The notes beneath the pieces are model-generated. The model did not search any database and had not been told where the DNA came from. It was given only the letters and a program-made list of their open reading frames with translations. A program made the position numbers and the translations under genes. From the NCBI RefSeq assembly GCF_001879205.1, contig NZ_MLFK01000002.1:186001-250000 (forward strand): DNA of 64,000 nucleotides. Direction: 5' to 3'. Source of the stretch: Flavobacterium johnsoniae. GTDB lineage: Bacteria > Bacteroidota > Bacteroidia > Flavobacteriales > Flavobacteriaceae. The number at the start of each line of letters is the position of its first letter. Position 1 is the stretch's first letter. Below, one piece after another: positions 20,300-30,584 of the stretch.

Positions 20300-20929
20300 T
20301 TATTTACTTAAATTTTCTTCAATTAACTCTAAAGAACCTTCCAAAAGCACCAAATTATTAGTGTTTAATATTGCGTAAGTGCTTAATTCTGAGCTAGTTA
20401 CGACATTAGAAGCCTTTAAATTGCGTGACGACAAATATACATTTTTATTTGACTCTCCCAACACAAATAGAGATTTTTTATTTTCTAACCCTAAAGCTTT
20501 CAAAACGTTAATGAAATTTTTAGTGTTTGGCGCATCAAAATTAAAGTCTTCAAGAACGATAATATTTGACTCTTTTGCTTTGATTGAGAAAGCTGATTTT
20601 CTTGCCAATCTTTTCAATCCTTTATTCAATTTAAATGAATAACTTCTTGGTCTTGGTCCGAAAACTGTTCCTCCACCTTTAAACAAAGGATTCTTAACAC
20701 TTCCCGCACGAGCTGTACCCGTACCTTTTTGTTTTTTAATCTTACGCGTACTTCCAGTTACTTCAGCTCTTTCTTTAGCCTTGTGAGTACCTTGTCTTTG
20801 ATTAGCAAGATATTGCTTAACATCAAGATATACTGCGTGATTGTTTGGTTCAATTGCGAATACTGAATCAGAAAGTTGAACTTTTCTTCCAGTATCTTTT
20901 CCGTTGAAATCTAATACTTTTACTTCCAT
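20300..20929 (-). CDS. rplD: 50S ribosomal protein L4
   Basis: A 209-residue exit-tunnel protein that in E. coli also represses the S10 operon. The conserved loop [23 protein letters not shown], quoted here by its core GTGTARAGS, is present, as is [14 protein letters not shown]. Its ATG overlaps the rplC stop by one base (TAATG), which indicates translational coupling. Confidence 0.97.
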   Translation of the reverse strand: MEVKVLDFNGKDTGRKVQLSDSVFAIEPNNHAVYLDVKQYLANQRQGTHKAKERAEVTGSTRKIKKQKGTGTARAGSVKNPLFKGGGTVFGPRPRSYSFKLNKGLKRLARKSAFSIKAKESNIIVLEDFNFDAPNTKNFINVLKALGLENKKSLFVLGESNKNVYLSSRNLKASNVVTSSELSTYAILNTNNLVLLEGSLELIEENLSK

Positions 20930-21546
20930 TACTTCTGAATGATTACGTAAGAGTTTTTATGCCCAGGAATACATCCTTTAACAACAAGTAGGTTCTTTTC
21001 AGCAACTACTTTTAAAACTCTAAGGTTTTGAACTTTTACATTATCTCCTCCCATTCTTCCAGCCATACGCATTCCTTTGAATACTCTAGATGGATAAGAA
21101 GAAGCTCCTACAGAACCTGGCGCTCTTAAACGGTTGTGCTGACCATGAGTAGCTTGCCCAACACCACCAAAACCGTGACGTTTAACAACACCTTGGAAAC
21201 CTTTACCTTTAGACACACCTTGTACATCTACAAATTCTCCTTCTTCAAAAATAGAAACATCGATAAGATCTCCTAATTTTTGTTCAGTTGCAAAATCTTG
21301 GAATTCAACGACTTTTTTCTTAGCAACAGTTCCAGCTTTTTTAAAGTGACCTAAAGCCGCTTTAGTAGAATGTTTCTCGTTTTTGTCATCGAAACCTAGT
21401 TGCAACGCTTCGTACCCGTCAACACCTTTGGTTCTGACTTGGGTAACAACACACGGCCCAGCTTCGATTACTGTACAAGGAATGTTTTTCCCGTTTTCGT
21501 CGAAAATACTAGTCATGCCGATTTTTTTACCAATTAACCCAGACAT
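20929..21546 (-). CDS. rplC: 50S ribosomal protein L3
   Basis: An early-assembly 23S rRNA-binding protein. It has 205 residues starting [19 protein letters not shown]. The signature [12 protein letters not shown] and the extension loop around [22 protein letters not shown] are present. It is the first gene of its transcript here, because a promoter lies 70 nt upstream and a terminator separates it from rpsJ. Confidence 0.97.
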   Translation of the reverse strand: MSGLIGKKIGMTSIFDENGKNIPCTVIEAGPCVVTQVRTKGVDGYEALQLGFDDKNEKHSTKAALGHFKKAGTVAKKKVVEFQDFATEQKLGDLIDVSIFEEGEFVDVQGVSKGKGFQGVVKRHGFGGVGQATHGQHNRLRAPGSVGASSYPSRVFKGMRMAGRMGGDNVKVQNLRVLKVVAEKNLLVVKGCIPGHKNSYVIIQK

Positions 21547-21615
21547 AAATATTAATTATTAATTACTAAAATTCCCTTCAATTTGAAAATAACAGAAATT
21601 TCCAAACAGGGAGTG

Positions 21616-21647
21616 CAAAAGTATACATTAAAATCGAATATACCAAA
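21616..21647 (-). promoter_or_regulatory. Predicted promoter of the rplC operon
   Basis: On the minus strand TTTG (21647-21644), 20 nt, then TACTTTTG (21623-21616). Both boxes match the Bacteroidota TTTG / TAnnTTTG consensus exactly. The leader to the rplC ATG would be about 60 nt. Confidence 0.8.
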
Positions 21648-21900
21648 CAGTTACAAAAATTAAATCGCTCATTATCAAAATTCAAGGATTCAACTTCGTT
21701 ACAAACAGACTTAATTTGATCTGAAAAATGTTTTTTCACAATACAAAAACCAAATAAAGTTATTAACAATAACAATCTAAACAATTAAACCAAAAACATC
21801 GTCAAGTACTTAAAACAAAAGGCATTTCAATAAAAAACTTACTATTCAACCAAACTCAAAGCAAGAAAAATTAACATTAAAATTCAAAAGCAACCAACAA

Positions 21901-21930
21901 AAAAAGCGAGACATTGCTGTCTCGCTTTTT
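21901..21930 (-). terminator. Terminator of the rpsL-rpsG-fusA-rpsJ transcript
   Basis: A perfect 13-bp inverted repeat with core GCGAGACA / TGTCTCGC and loop TTGC. It is flanked by A and T runs, 21 nt past the rpsJ stop. It is symmetric enough to work in either direction. Confidence 0.92.
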
Positions 21931-21950
21931 ATATATAAAATATAATAAAA

Positions 21951-22256
21951 TTATACTTTTATCTCTACTTCAACTCCACTTGGCAATTCAAGTTTCATTA
22001 ATGCATCAATAGTTTTAGATGAAGATGAATAAATATCAATCAATCTCTTGTATGACATTACTTCAAATTGCTCTCTCGCTTTTTTGTTAACGTGCGGAGA
22101 ACGTAACACAGTGAAAAGTTTTTTGTGAGTTGGCAACGGAATTGGTCCTGTTACAACTGCTCCAGTAGTTTTTACTGTTTTTACGATCTTTTCAGCAGAT
22201 TTATCTACCAACATGTGATCGTAAGATTTTAGTTTTATTCTGATTTTTTGACTCAT
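21951..22256 (-). CDS. rpsJ: 30S ribosomal protein S10
   Basis: A head protein of the small subunit, also the NusG/NusE transcription-coupling factor. It has 101 residues starting [20 protein letters not shown], with [20 protein letters not shown]. In E. coli it opens the S10 operon; here it is attached 10 nt behind fusA and cut off from rplC by a terminator. Confidence 0.98.
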
Positions 22257-22266
22257 TTTCTTAAAA

Positions 22267-24423
22267 TTAAGCGTTACCTTTTGCTTTTTTGATTACCTCT
22301 TCTGAAATATTAGAAGGTGTTTCTGCATAGTGAGAAAACTCCATTGTTGAAGTTGCTCTACCAGAAGATAATGTTCTTAATGTCGTTACATATCCAAACA
22401 TTTCTGATAAAGGCACATCAGCTTTAATAGTTTTTGCACCATTTCTATCACCCATATCATTAACCTGACCTCTACGACGGTTCAAGTCACCTACGATATC
22501 ACCCATATTTTCTTCTGGAGTAATAACTTCGATTTTCATGATTGGCTCAAGAATAACAGCTCCAGCAGCACGTCCTGATTCTTTATAACCCATTCTTGCA
22601 GCTAATTCAAAAGATAATGCATCAGAATCCACAGGGTGGAAAGATCCATCAGTTAAAGTTACCTTCAAACTATCCACAGCATATCCTGCTAATGGACCAG
22701 TTTTCATAGCCTCTCTAAATCCTTTTTCAACAGCAGGGATATATTCTTTAGGAACGTTACCACCTTTTACAGCATTGATAAATTGTAATCCAACTGGAAC
22801 TTTACCATCAACTTCATCAGCAGGTTCGATTGTAAATACGATATCACCAAATTTACCACGACCTCCAGATTGTTTTTTGTAAGTTTCTCTGTGTGTTGCA
22901 GATCTTGTAAACGCTTCTTTGTACTCAACTTGAGGCTCACCTTGGTTCACTTCAACTTTAAATTCACGTTTCATACGATCAACTAAGATATCTAAGTGAA
23001 GTTCACCCATACCAGAGATAATTGTTTGCCCAGAAGCCTCATCAGTTCTAACTGTAAATGTTGGATCCTCTTCAGCTAGTTTAGCTAAAGCCATACCCAT
23101 TTTATCAACGTCAGCTTTTGTTTTTGGCTCAATAGCAATACCAATAACCGGATCAGGGAATTTCATAGACTCCAAGATAATTGGATTCTTCTCATCACAT
23201 AAAGTATCTCCAGTTTTAATATCTTTAAATCCAACAGCAGCACCAATATCTCCAGCCTCAATAAATTCGATTGGATTTTGTTTATTAGCATGCATTTGAT
23301 AGATACGAGAAATTCTTTCTTTATTACCAGAACGAGTATTTAAAACATAAGAACCAGCATCTAAACGTCCAGAATACGCACGGAAGAAAGCTAAACGACC
23401 AACGAATGGGTCAGTAGCAATTTTAAATGCTAAAGCTGCGAATGGCTCTTTAACGTCTGGCTTACGTAAAATTTTCGTTTGATCTTCCTCTAACAAATCA
23501 GCATCATCAGGATGAATACCCTCAATACCTTCTTTATCTAAAGGAGATGGTAAATATTTACAAACTGCATCCAACATAAATTGAACACCTTTGTTTTTGA
23601 AAGACGAACCAGCAAGCATTGGAATGATTGCCATATCGATAGTAGCAGCTCTTAATGCATTGTTGATTTCTTCCTCTGTAATAGAGTTTTCATCTTCCAT
23701 GTATTTATCCAAAAGATTCTCATCATAAGTTGCAATCTCTTCGATAAGGATAGAACGGTAATGCTTCACATCATCAACCATATCAGCCGGGATATCAACG
23801 ATATCAAAAGTAGCTCCTTGAGTTTCATCATGCCATACAATAGCTTGATTTTTAACTAAGTCAACAATACCTTTAAAATCAGCTTCATCACCAATAGGTA
23901 AAGTAATTGCAACCGCATTGGATTTCAACATATCTTTAACCTGTCCGCACACAGCTAAAAAGTTAGCACCTTGACGGTCCATTTTATTTACGAATCCCAT
24001 ACGAGGAACTCTATATTGATCAGCAAGTCTCCAGTTAGTTTCTGATTGAGGCTCAACACCATCAACAGCACTAAACAAGAAAACTAAACCATCAAGTACA
24101 CGCAAAGAACGGTTTACCTCTACAGTAAAGTCAACGTGTCCAGGAGTATCAATAATATTAAAGTGGTAAGGCAATGATTCTGGAAGAACTTTACCTTGCT
24201 CTGTTGGAAAATTCCAAGTACAAGTTGTAGCCGCAGAAGTAATTGTAATACCTCTCTCTTGCTCTTGTGCCATCCAGTCCATTGTTGCAGCACCATCGTG
24301 TACTTCACCAATTTTATGTGACTTTCCAGTATAAAAAAGAATACGCTCAGTTGTTGTTGTTTTACCAGCATCAATGTGAGCAGCAATCCCGATATTTCTT
24401 GTATATTTTAAATCTCTAGCCAT
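22267..24423 (-). CDS. fusA: Elongation factor G
   Basis: The translocase GTPase. It has 718 residues. GTP-binding motifs are G1 [13 protein letters not shown] (about 15-27), switch [10 protein letters not shown] (92-99) and G4 NKMDRQGAN. The C-terminal domains IV and V include [16 protein letters not shown] and [15 protein letters not shown]. It is a full-length classical EF-G in the normal str order. tuf is not next to it. Confidence 0.98.
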   Translation of the reverse strand: MARDLKYTRNIGIAAHIDAGKTTTTERILFYTGKSHKIGEVHDGAATMDWMAQEQERGITITSAATTCTWNFPTEQGKVLPESLPYHFNIIDTPGHVDFTVEVNRSLRVLDGLVFLFSAVDGVEPQSETNWRLADQYRVPRMGFVNKMDRQGANFLAVCGQVKDMLKSNAVAITLPIGDEADFKGIVDLVKNQAIVWHDETQGATFDIVDIPADMVDDVKHYRSILIEEIATYDENLLDKYMEDENSITEEEINNALRAATIDMAIIPMLAGSSFKNKGVQFMLDAVCKYLPSPLDKEGIEGIHPDDADLLEEDQTKILRKPDVKEPFAALAFKIATDPFVGRLAFFRAYSGRLDAGSYVLNTRSGNKERISRIYQMHANKQNPIEFIEAGDIGAAVGFKDIKTGDTLCDEKNPIILESMKFPDPVIGIAIEPKTKADVDKMGMALAKLAEEDPTFTVRTDEASGQTIISGMGELHLDILVDRMKREFKVEVNQGEPQVEYKEAFTRSATHRETYKKQSGGRGKFGDIVFTIEPADEVDGKVPVGLQFINAVKGGNVPKEYIPAVEKGFREAMKTGPLAGYAVDSLKVTLTDGSFHPVDSDALSFELAARMGYKESGRAAGAVILEPIMKIEVITPEENMGDIVGDLNRRRGQVNDMGDRNGAKTIKADVPLSEMFGYVTTLRTLSSGRATSTMEFSHYAETPSNISEEVIKKAKGNA

Positions 24424-24433
24424 TTCTTACGAA

Positions 24434-24910
24434 TTAAAATCTAAAGTGAGAGAATGCTTTGTTAGCTTCTGCCATTTTGTGAGTATCCATTCTTTTCTTA
24501 ACCGCAGCACCTTCTTCTTTAGCAGCAGCTAAACATTCTGACGCTAAACGTTGTGCCATAGATTTTTCATTTCTTCTTCTAGAATAAAGTATTAACCACT
24601 TCATTGCCATAGAGATTTTTCTATCTGGACGAATTTGCATTGGGATTTGGAATGTAGCTCCACCAACTCTACGGCTACGTACTTCTACGTGAGGCATAAC
24701 GTTTGTTAAAGCATCTTTCCAAATTTCTAATGAAGTTTTCTCTGAATCTTGCTTTTTAGACTCAATGATGTCAATCGCATCATAAAATACTTTGAAAGCT
24801 GTAGATTTCTTACCATCCCACATTAAGTTGTTCACAAAACGCGTTACCAATTGGTCATTAAACCTTGGATCCGGTAAAAGTGGTCTTTTCTTTGCCGCTC
24901 TTTTTCTCAT
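24434..24910 (-). CDS. rpsG: 30S ribosomal protein S7
   Basis: A primary binder of the 16S 3' major domain, 158 residues. It starts [20 protein letters not shown], with the beta-hairpin region [19 protein letters not shown] intact. It lies between rpsL and fusA. Confidence 0.98.
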   Translation of the reverse strand: MRKRAAKKRPLLPDPRFNDQLVTRFVNNLMWDGKKSTAFKVFYDAIDIIESKKQDSEKTSLEIWKDALTNVMPHVEVRSRRVGGATFQIPMQIRPDRKISMAMKWLILYSRRRNEKSMAQRLASECLAAAKEEGAAVKKRMDTHKMAEANKAFSHFRF

Positions 24911-24934
24911 GTCTTTTTCTTAAAAGTTTTTAAA

Positions 24935-25318
24935 TTACTTTTTTGCTTCTTTTGGGCGTTTAGCACCGTACTTAGATCTTCTTTGCGTTCTTCCTGCAAC
25001 ACCTGACGTATCAAGCGCTCCACGAACGATATGATATCTAACACCTGGTAAATCTTTTACCCTTCCGCCTCTAACTAATACTATCGAGTGCTCTTGTAGA
25101 TTGTGTCCTTCTCCAGGAATGTAAGCATTCACTTCATTACCATTTGTCAAACGTACACGCGCAACTTTACGCATTGCAGAGTTTGGTTTTTTTGGTGTAG
25201 TAGTGTAAACACGCGTACAAACCCCTCTTCTTTGAGGACAAGAATCTAAAGCAACCGATTTACTCTTCTTAGTTATCTGAGTTCTTCCTGTTCTTACTAA
25301 TTGTTGAATTGTTGGCAT
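24935..25318 (-). CDS. rpsL: 30S ribosomal protein S12
   Basis: A decoding-centre protein, 127 residues, first gene of the str transcript. [18 protein letters not shown] and [15 protein letters not shown] carry the wild-type lysines at the positions where streptomycin-resistance substitutions occur, so no such resistance is predicted here. A consensus promoter is about 60 nt upstream. Confidence 0.98.
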
Positions 25319-25371
25319 AATTAATACTAAAAATTATTATGTTTATTAAATTCCCGCTTTTTACGGGGTTG

Positions 25372-25402
25372 CAAATGTATAAAATAATTTTCACTATACA
25401 AA
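25372..25402 (-). promoter_or_regulatory. Predicted promoter of the rpsL (str) operon
   Basis: On the minus strand TTTG (25402-25399), 19 nt, then TACATTTG (25379-25372), an exact consensus match. The leader would begin with a small CCCG / CGGG hairpin (25353-25367). Confidence 0.82.
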
Positions 25403-25501
25403 CGTTAATCTATTAATTTTCAACAACATTATTTAATGGTATGTTTTTACAAACAAACGATAGATATTTGCAATACATTTAATTAAACAAAATTACTACA
25501 C

Positions 25502-27205
25502 TTGAAACAGTTTTTCCAGACATTGTTTTTTTTACTGATAAGTATCTCTGCTTATACACAAAATTTTCATTTAAAAATAAATGGATCAGACACTACGGAA
25601 AACAAAATCATTGATTCACTAAACTACGCCACAATTCATCCCAACATAAAATCGCTTTTTAACGAAATTAAAATCACTTCTGAAAAGCTTTCAAAAAAAG
25701 GTTTTTTAGACAACAAAGTACTAGAAACTAAACCAATAAATGACAGCACATACCTCACGCTTTTTAGCTTAAAAAACAAAATAAAATACATACATATATA
25801 TATAGGTACAAATAATGCTTTTTTAGATACCGATAAAAGACAAAACGACACCATAATTATTCCCTATAATGAAGTTGAAAATTATCTAAATGAAAAAATA
25901 ATTAATGCCGAAAAGGCTGGTTTCGCACTTAGTAAAATTAAACTTGAAAATATTCGAAGAAAGAATCTGGCAATTTATGCTGACTTAAATTTTAAATCCG
26001 AAAAAAAACGCCATGTAAATTCAATTATTCTAAATTATATAAATAACTCTTCAAGCAATTTTTTCCCAAAAGGACATCTAAAGCAGCTTAATAAAAAATA
26101 CCTAAACAAAACCTTTAACCAGCAAATCACAAAAGAACTTTACGAAGACATTAACAGCTTTGAATTTGTTACACAAACAAAATACCCGGAAATACTTTTC
26201 ACAAACGACTCTACGAAAATCTATACTTATATAGAAAAAAGAAAAGCAAATACGTTTGATGGCTTTATTGGATTTTCGAATGATGAAAACAAAAAAGTAA
26301 TACTCAACGGCTACCTTGATGTTTCATTAATTAACACACTTCATGCCGGTGAACAATTTTCATTATACTGGAAAAGCGATGGAAATCAACAGAAAACTTT
26401 CAGTACTAAACTTGAAATTCCATATATTTTCAATTCATCTTTAGGAATCAAAGCGCAACTGAACATATTTAAACAGGACAGCACATTTCAAAACACGAAA
26501 ACCGGTATCGATCTTGGATATTATTTAAACTATAATTCTAAAATTTATCTTGGCTATCAATCTACCGAATCAAGCGATATTCAAAACACAAACAACTCAT
26601 TTATAAGTGATTTCAAGAATTCATATTTCACAAGTTCTTATGAATATAAAAAAATAGATTACGAAAACAGCCTAATGCCTAAAAAAGCTTTTCTATACTT
26701 TTTAACTGGTTATGGAAAAAGAGACACCAACAATGATCCTGAGACAGCCGGTACCAGCAAACAGTTTCAAATAAACTTAAACGCTTTATATAATTTCGAA
26801 ATCAATAGCAAAAATTACATCAATTTAAATTCACAAACTTTTTATCTAAAAAGTAAAAATTACATCTCAAATGAATTATTTCGTTTTGGAGGAACAAAGT
26901 CAATTCGAGGATTTTTAGAAAATAGCCTGCAGGCAAATTTTACCACATCAATTCTTACAGAATACAGATATGTAGTTTCATCAAATCTTTATATAAATTC
27001 TATTTTAGATTATGGCCTTTATCAAGATTTAACAAGCTCAATTAATCGTCAAAAAATAAGAAAATTAATCGGCTTAGGAGTAGGCACAGCAATACAAACA
27101 CCCAACGGAATCATCAATATAAATCTAACAAATGGTGCAGAAAAAACTGCAGAATTAAAATTATATAACACTATCGTAAATATATGTTATAATGTTAAAT
27201 TTTGA
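25502..27205 (+). CDS. Omp85-superfamily outer-membrane protein (BamA/TamA-like), unknown substrate
   Basis: A 567-residue secreted protein. The N-terminus MKQFFQTLFFLLISISAYTQ is a good signal peptide if translation begins at the TTG at 25502; no ATG is available nearby. Residues about 75-230 look like POTRA-type repeats with alternating K-rich strands. The C-terminal half is beta-rich, and FRFGGTKSIRGFLENSL near residue 461 matches the Omp85 signature (GG..SIRGF). It ends in a beta strand with terminal phenylalanine (CYNVKF). It is divergent from rpsL. It is much smaller than BamA, so a TamA- or Slp-like accessory insertase is one option; function is not known. Confidence 0.7.
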   Translation: MKQFFQTLFFLLISISAYTQNFHLKINGSDTTENKIIDSLNYATIHPNIKSLFNEIKITSEKLSKKGFLDNKVLETKPINDSTYLTLFSLKNKIKYIHIYIGTNNAFLDTDKRQNDTIIIPYNEVENYLNEKIINAEKAGFALSKIKLENIRRKNLAIYADLNFKSEKKRHVNSIILNYINNSSSNFFPKGHLKQLNKKYLNKTFNQQITKELYEDINSFEFVTQTKYPEILFTNDSTKIYTYIEKRKANTFDGFIGFSNDENKKVILNGYLDVSLINTLHAGEQFSLYWKSDGNQQKTFSTKLEIPYIFNSSLGIKAQLNIFKQDSTFQNTKTGIDLGYYLNYNSKIYLGYQSTESSDIQNTNNSFISDFKNSYFTSSYEYKKIDYENSLMPKKAFLYFLTGYGKRDTNNDPETAGTSKQFQINLNALYNFEINSKNYINLNSQTFYLKSKNYISNELFRFGGTKSIRGFLENSLQANFTTSILTEYRYVVSSNLYINSILDYGLYQDLTSSINRQKIRKLIGLGVGTAIQTPNGIININLTNGAEKTAELKLYNTIVNICYNVKF

Positions 27206-27241
27206 TGTTTGTAAAGAAAACATTACCAAAAGATTTGTTTT

Positions 27242-27283
27242 ATTAACAAATTATTATGAATTTAGTTAAACTAATTCAAAATA
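27242..27283 (+). promoter_or_regulatory. Two-block conserved leader before the first susC
   Basis: Block 1 ATTAACAAATTATTA (27242-27256) and block 2 AACTAATTCAAAATA (27269-27283) recur exactly before the second susC with the same 27-nt offset. Block 2 ends 11 nt before the ATG. Confidence 0.6.
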
Positions 27284-27294
27284 ATTTGTTAATT

Positions 27295-30200
27295 ATGAAA
27301 CCAAAATGCTACAAATTTTTAGTACTAATATTAGTACTAATTGCGCAAGTAACCATCGCGCAAGAAAGAGTTGTTTCGGGTACCGTTACTGATGAATCAG
27401 GCCTCCCTCTCCCGGGCGTAAGTGTCTTATTGAAAGGAACAAACACTGGAACACAAACTGACTTTGACGGAAAATATTCGATTAAAGCTACACTAAGCCA
27501 AACATTAGTTTTTAGCTATATTGGCACGACGTCTCAAGAAGTTAAAGCTAGTTCCACAAATGTTAATATTAAATTAACAGGAACAGCACAGCAATTAGAA
27601 GGAGTTGTTGTTACAGCCTTAGGTTTATCAAGAGAAAAGAAATCTCTTGGGTACGCAACACAAGAAGTAAAAGGAGAGAATTTAGCGGCTGTAAAAAGCG
27701 ACAACTTTGTAAATGCTATTTCTGGAAAAGTTTCGGGCGTACAAGTTAAAAGAACAACAAACTTTGGAGGATCAACCAACATTGTTATTAGAGGAAACTC
27801 ATCTTTAACCGGAAACAATCAGGCTTTATTTGTAATAGACGGTGTACCAGTAAGCAATAACAACTCCAACTCGAGAGACCAAGAGCAGTCTGGAGCAGGT
27901 TACGATTATGGCAGCGCTGCATCTGACATTAATCCAGAAGATATCGAATCAATAAACGTACTTAAAGGCTCGGCAGCAAGTGCACTTTACGGATCACGCG
28001 CTGCAAATGGAGTTGTTGTAATAACAACAAAAAAAGGAAACAAGAAAAGTAAAGGATATTCTATTACTATTAATTCAGGAATAACAGTTGGCTCCATTGA
28101 TAAAAGTACTTTTATAAAATATCAAAATCAATATGGCGGCGGATACGGACCTTATTATGGTCCTGACGAGGATTCCTATTTAGATCATATTGACATCAAT
28201 GGAGACGGCGTTTTAGACAATGTTACCCCATTAACAGAAGATGCCTCTTACGGACAAGCATTTGACCCTAATTTATTAGTGTATCAATGGGATGCTTTCT
28301 ATCCGGAATCTCCAAACTACATGAAAGCTACTCCGTGGCAAAGTGCTAAAAACGGCCCAATAACTTTTTTTAAAAAACCAGTTGCACTTACAAATTCCAT
28401 ATCGATAGACAAAGGTTTAGAAAATGGTTATTTAAGATTAGGCTTTAACAACCTTGATCAAACCGGGCTTTTACCTAATAGCTCGTTAAAGAGAAATACT
28501 TTAACATTAAATGCCTCAACTCTTATTAACGACAGGTTAACAGTATCCGGCTATGGAAACTTTACCAAAACAAGCACTATAGGACGAAATAGTACCGGAT
28601 ACAATGACAACATTGCCGGTAACTTTAGACAATGGTGGCAAACTAATGTTGACATTCAAGGCTTAAAACAAGCTTACGACCTAACAGGAAGAAACATAAC
28701 ATGGAATCCTAAATCATATACAAATCCTACTCCAGCATTCTGGGACAATCCTTATTTTCAACGTTACGAAAACTACGAATCAGACAGCAGAAATAGATTT
28801 ATTGGTAATGCTTCTTTAAACTATAAAATAACAAGCTGGCTTGATGCATTTGGTAGAGTTTCTGTTGACACCTATGACGAAATACAAGAAGAACGAAGAG
28901 CCATAGGTAGTGTAGCGGTTAATTTTGGTATTGGAACCGGTGGAGGCGATGGATCTATTAACAGAAACCCGGCATCTTCAGGATACTCAAGAAAAAACAT
29001 TGGTTTTAGTGAGTACAATTATGATTTCATGTTAAACTATAATACAGATATTACACAAAAACTAAACCTTAAGGGAGTTGTTGGGGTAAACATCAGAAGA
29101 AGTTATTACAGTTCTATTTTTGCGGCAACCAATGGCGGTCTTGCAATACCAAAACTTTATGCTTTACAAAATACTGTCAGCCCATTATTGGCACCTATTG
29201 AAAGAGATGAATCTATTGGCGTAGATGGAATATACGGAAGTGCTTCTTTTGGATATGAAGATTATTTATTCCTTGAAGGGACAATAAGAAGAGATCACTC
29301 TTCAACTCTTCCAGAAGCAAACAGTTCTTACTACTACCCTTCAGTTTCATCAAGTTTTGTATTCTCTAAATTTGTACAAGCTGACTGGTTGTCATTTGGA
29401 AAAGTCAGACTTAATTATGCTGAAGTTGGAAACAGCCCAGGTTTCGACAGAGTATTAGATACTTATAATGTTAATACAGCATTTGGAGCAGCATCTGCTT
29501 CTGTAAAAGACACTAAAAATAATCCGAATCTAAAACCAGAACGCACAAAAAGTTATGAGGCAGGTTTAGAACTTTCTTTCTTTAAAAAGAGACTAGGACT
29601 TGATTTCTCCTATTACAAATCAAATTCAATTGACCAAATCATCCCTTTAAGACTAACAGCATCTACAGGATATCTATACGAATTAATTAATGCCGGTGAA
29701 ATAGAGAATAAAGGAATTGAAATTTCCTTAAATGGTACTCCCGTAAAAACAGATAATTTTTCATGGGATATTAATCTAAACTTCGCACGTAACAGAAATA
29801 AAGTAGTAGACCTTCTAGACGGAATTGACAACTTACAATTGGGATCATTCCAAGGTGGTGTTACAATAAATGCGGCAGTTGGACAACCATACGGCGTAAT
29901 TTATGGAACTCAATATACTTATTTAAACGGCCAAAGAGTTGTTGATCCTGCAAATGGTCAATATATCAAAACTTCAACTTCTGACAATAAAATTGGAAAT
30001 GCAAATCCAGATTACACAGGAGGTTTAAATAACAAATTTACCTATAAAAATTTCTCTCTTGAGTTCTTAATTGACATCCAAAAAGGAGGACAAATATTCT
30101 CATTAGACCGTTATTATGGCCTAGCAACAGGTTTACCTGATGATACGGCTTTCTTAAATGATCTTGGAAACCCTATTAGAAATCCAATTACTTCAGGTGC

Positions 30201-30573
30201 TGATAGCGGCGGATTCATCAATCCGGGAGTTAACCCAAATGGAGCTGTGAATACAACCAGAATTAACGCCAGCCAATTTGGAGCACAAGGATATAGAAGA
30301 GGATTGCCAGACGAAGCATTTGTATATGATGCGAGTTACATAAAATTAAGACAAACCTCAATTTCTTATTCTTTATCAGAAAAAACATTAAGAAATACTT
30401 TTATAAACGGAATGACTTTAAGCGTTGTTGGAACAAATCTTTGGATTATACATAAAAACTTACCCGATGCAGATCCAGAATCAGGTTTAGGCGCAGGAAA
30501 TCTACAAGGGTATTCAACAGGATCTCTTCCATCAACAAGAGATATCAGCTTCAACGTTAAAATCCAATTTTAA
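27295..30573 (+). CDS. SusC-family TonB-dependent outer-membrane transporter 1
   Basis: A 1092-residue import channel expected to work with the following SusD. The ATG at 27295 gives MKPKCYKFLVLILVLIAQV, a signal peptide ending in AQ; an upstream in-frame ATG at 27256 is less likely. A CarboxypepD_reg-like domain follows (VSGTVTDESGLPLPGVSV), then a TonB-box-like LEGVVVTALG. The plug contains ALFVIDGVPVSNN and INPEDIESINVLKGSAASAL. The 22-strand barrel runs to the C-terminal SFNVKIQF. A long N-terminal domain with no STN domain marks it as a nutrient transporter without anti-sigma signalling. Substrate unknown. Confidence 0.92.
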   Translation: MKPKCYKFLVLILVLIAQVTIAQERVVSGTVTDESGLPLPGVSVLLKGTNTGTQTDFDGKYSIKATLSQTLVFSYIGTTSQEVKASSTNVNIKLTGTAQQLEGVVVTALGLSREKKSLGYATQEVKGENLAAVKSDNFVNAISGKVSGVQVKRTTNFGGSTNIVIRGNSSLTGNNQALFVIDGVPVSNNNSNSRDQEQSGAGYDYGSAASDINPEDIESINVLKGSAASALYGSRAANGVVVITTKKGNKKSKGYSITINSGITVGSIDKSTFIKYQNQYGGGYGPYYGPDEDSYLDHIDINGDGVLDNVTPLTEDASYGQAFDPNLLVYQWDAFYPESPNYMKATPWQSAKNGPITFFKKPVALTNSISIDKGLENGYLRLGFNNLDQTGLLPNSSLKRNTLTLNASTLINDRLTVSGYGNFTKTSTIGRNSTGYNDNIAGNFRQWWQTNVDIQGLKQAYDLTGRNITWNPKSYTNPTPAFWDNPYFQRYENYESDSRNRFIGNASLNYKITSWLDAFGRVSVDTYDEIQEERRAIGSVAVNFGIGTGGGDGSINRNPASSGYSRKNIGFSEYNYDFMLNYNTDITQKLNLKGVVGVNIRRSYYSSIFAATNGGLAIPKLYALQNTVSPLLAPIERDESIGVDGIYGSASFGYEDYLFLEGTIRRDHSSTLPEANSSYYYPSVSSSFVFSKFVQADWLSFGKVRLNYAEVGNSPGFDRVLDTYNVNTAFGAASASVKDTKNNPNLKPERTKSYEAGLELSFFKKRLGLDFSYYKSNSIDQIIPLRLTASTGYLYELINAGEIENKGIEISLNGTPVKTDNFSWDINLNFARNRNKVVDLLDGIDNLQLGSFQGGVTINAAVGQPYGVIYGTQYTYLNGQRVVDPANGQYIKTSTSDNKIGNANPDYTGGLNNKFTYKNFSLEFLIDIQKGGQIFSLDRYYGLATGLPDDTAFLNDLGNPIRNPITSGADSGGFINPGVNPNGAVNTTRINASQFGAQGYRRGLPDEAFVYDASYIKLRQTSISYSLSEKTLRNTFINGMTLSVVGTNLWIIHKNLPDADPESGLGAGNLQGYSTGSLPSTRDISFNVKIQF

Positions 30574-30584
30574 ATCAAGAAATC

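Larger units (their letters stand above)
21547..21950. other. Intergenic region separating str-type and S10-type transcripts
   Basis: A 404-nt, very AT-rich gap between rplC and rpsJ. From the rpsJ side it holds a strong terminator, then about 250 nt with no recognisable element, then a promoter and a leader of roughly 60 nt for rplC. A 68-codon reading frame inside it overlaps the promoter and looks random. Confidence 0.7.

Noticed and set aside
21578..21784. A 68-codon minus-strand frame in the rpsJ-rplC gap
   Set aside because: It overlaps the predicted rplC promoter, is low in complexity and resembles no family.
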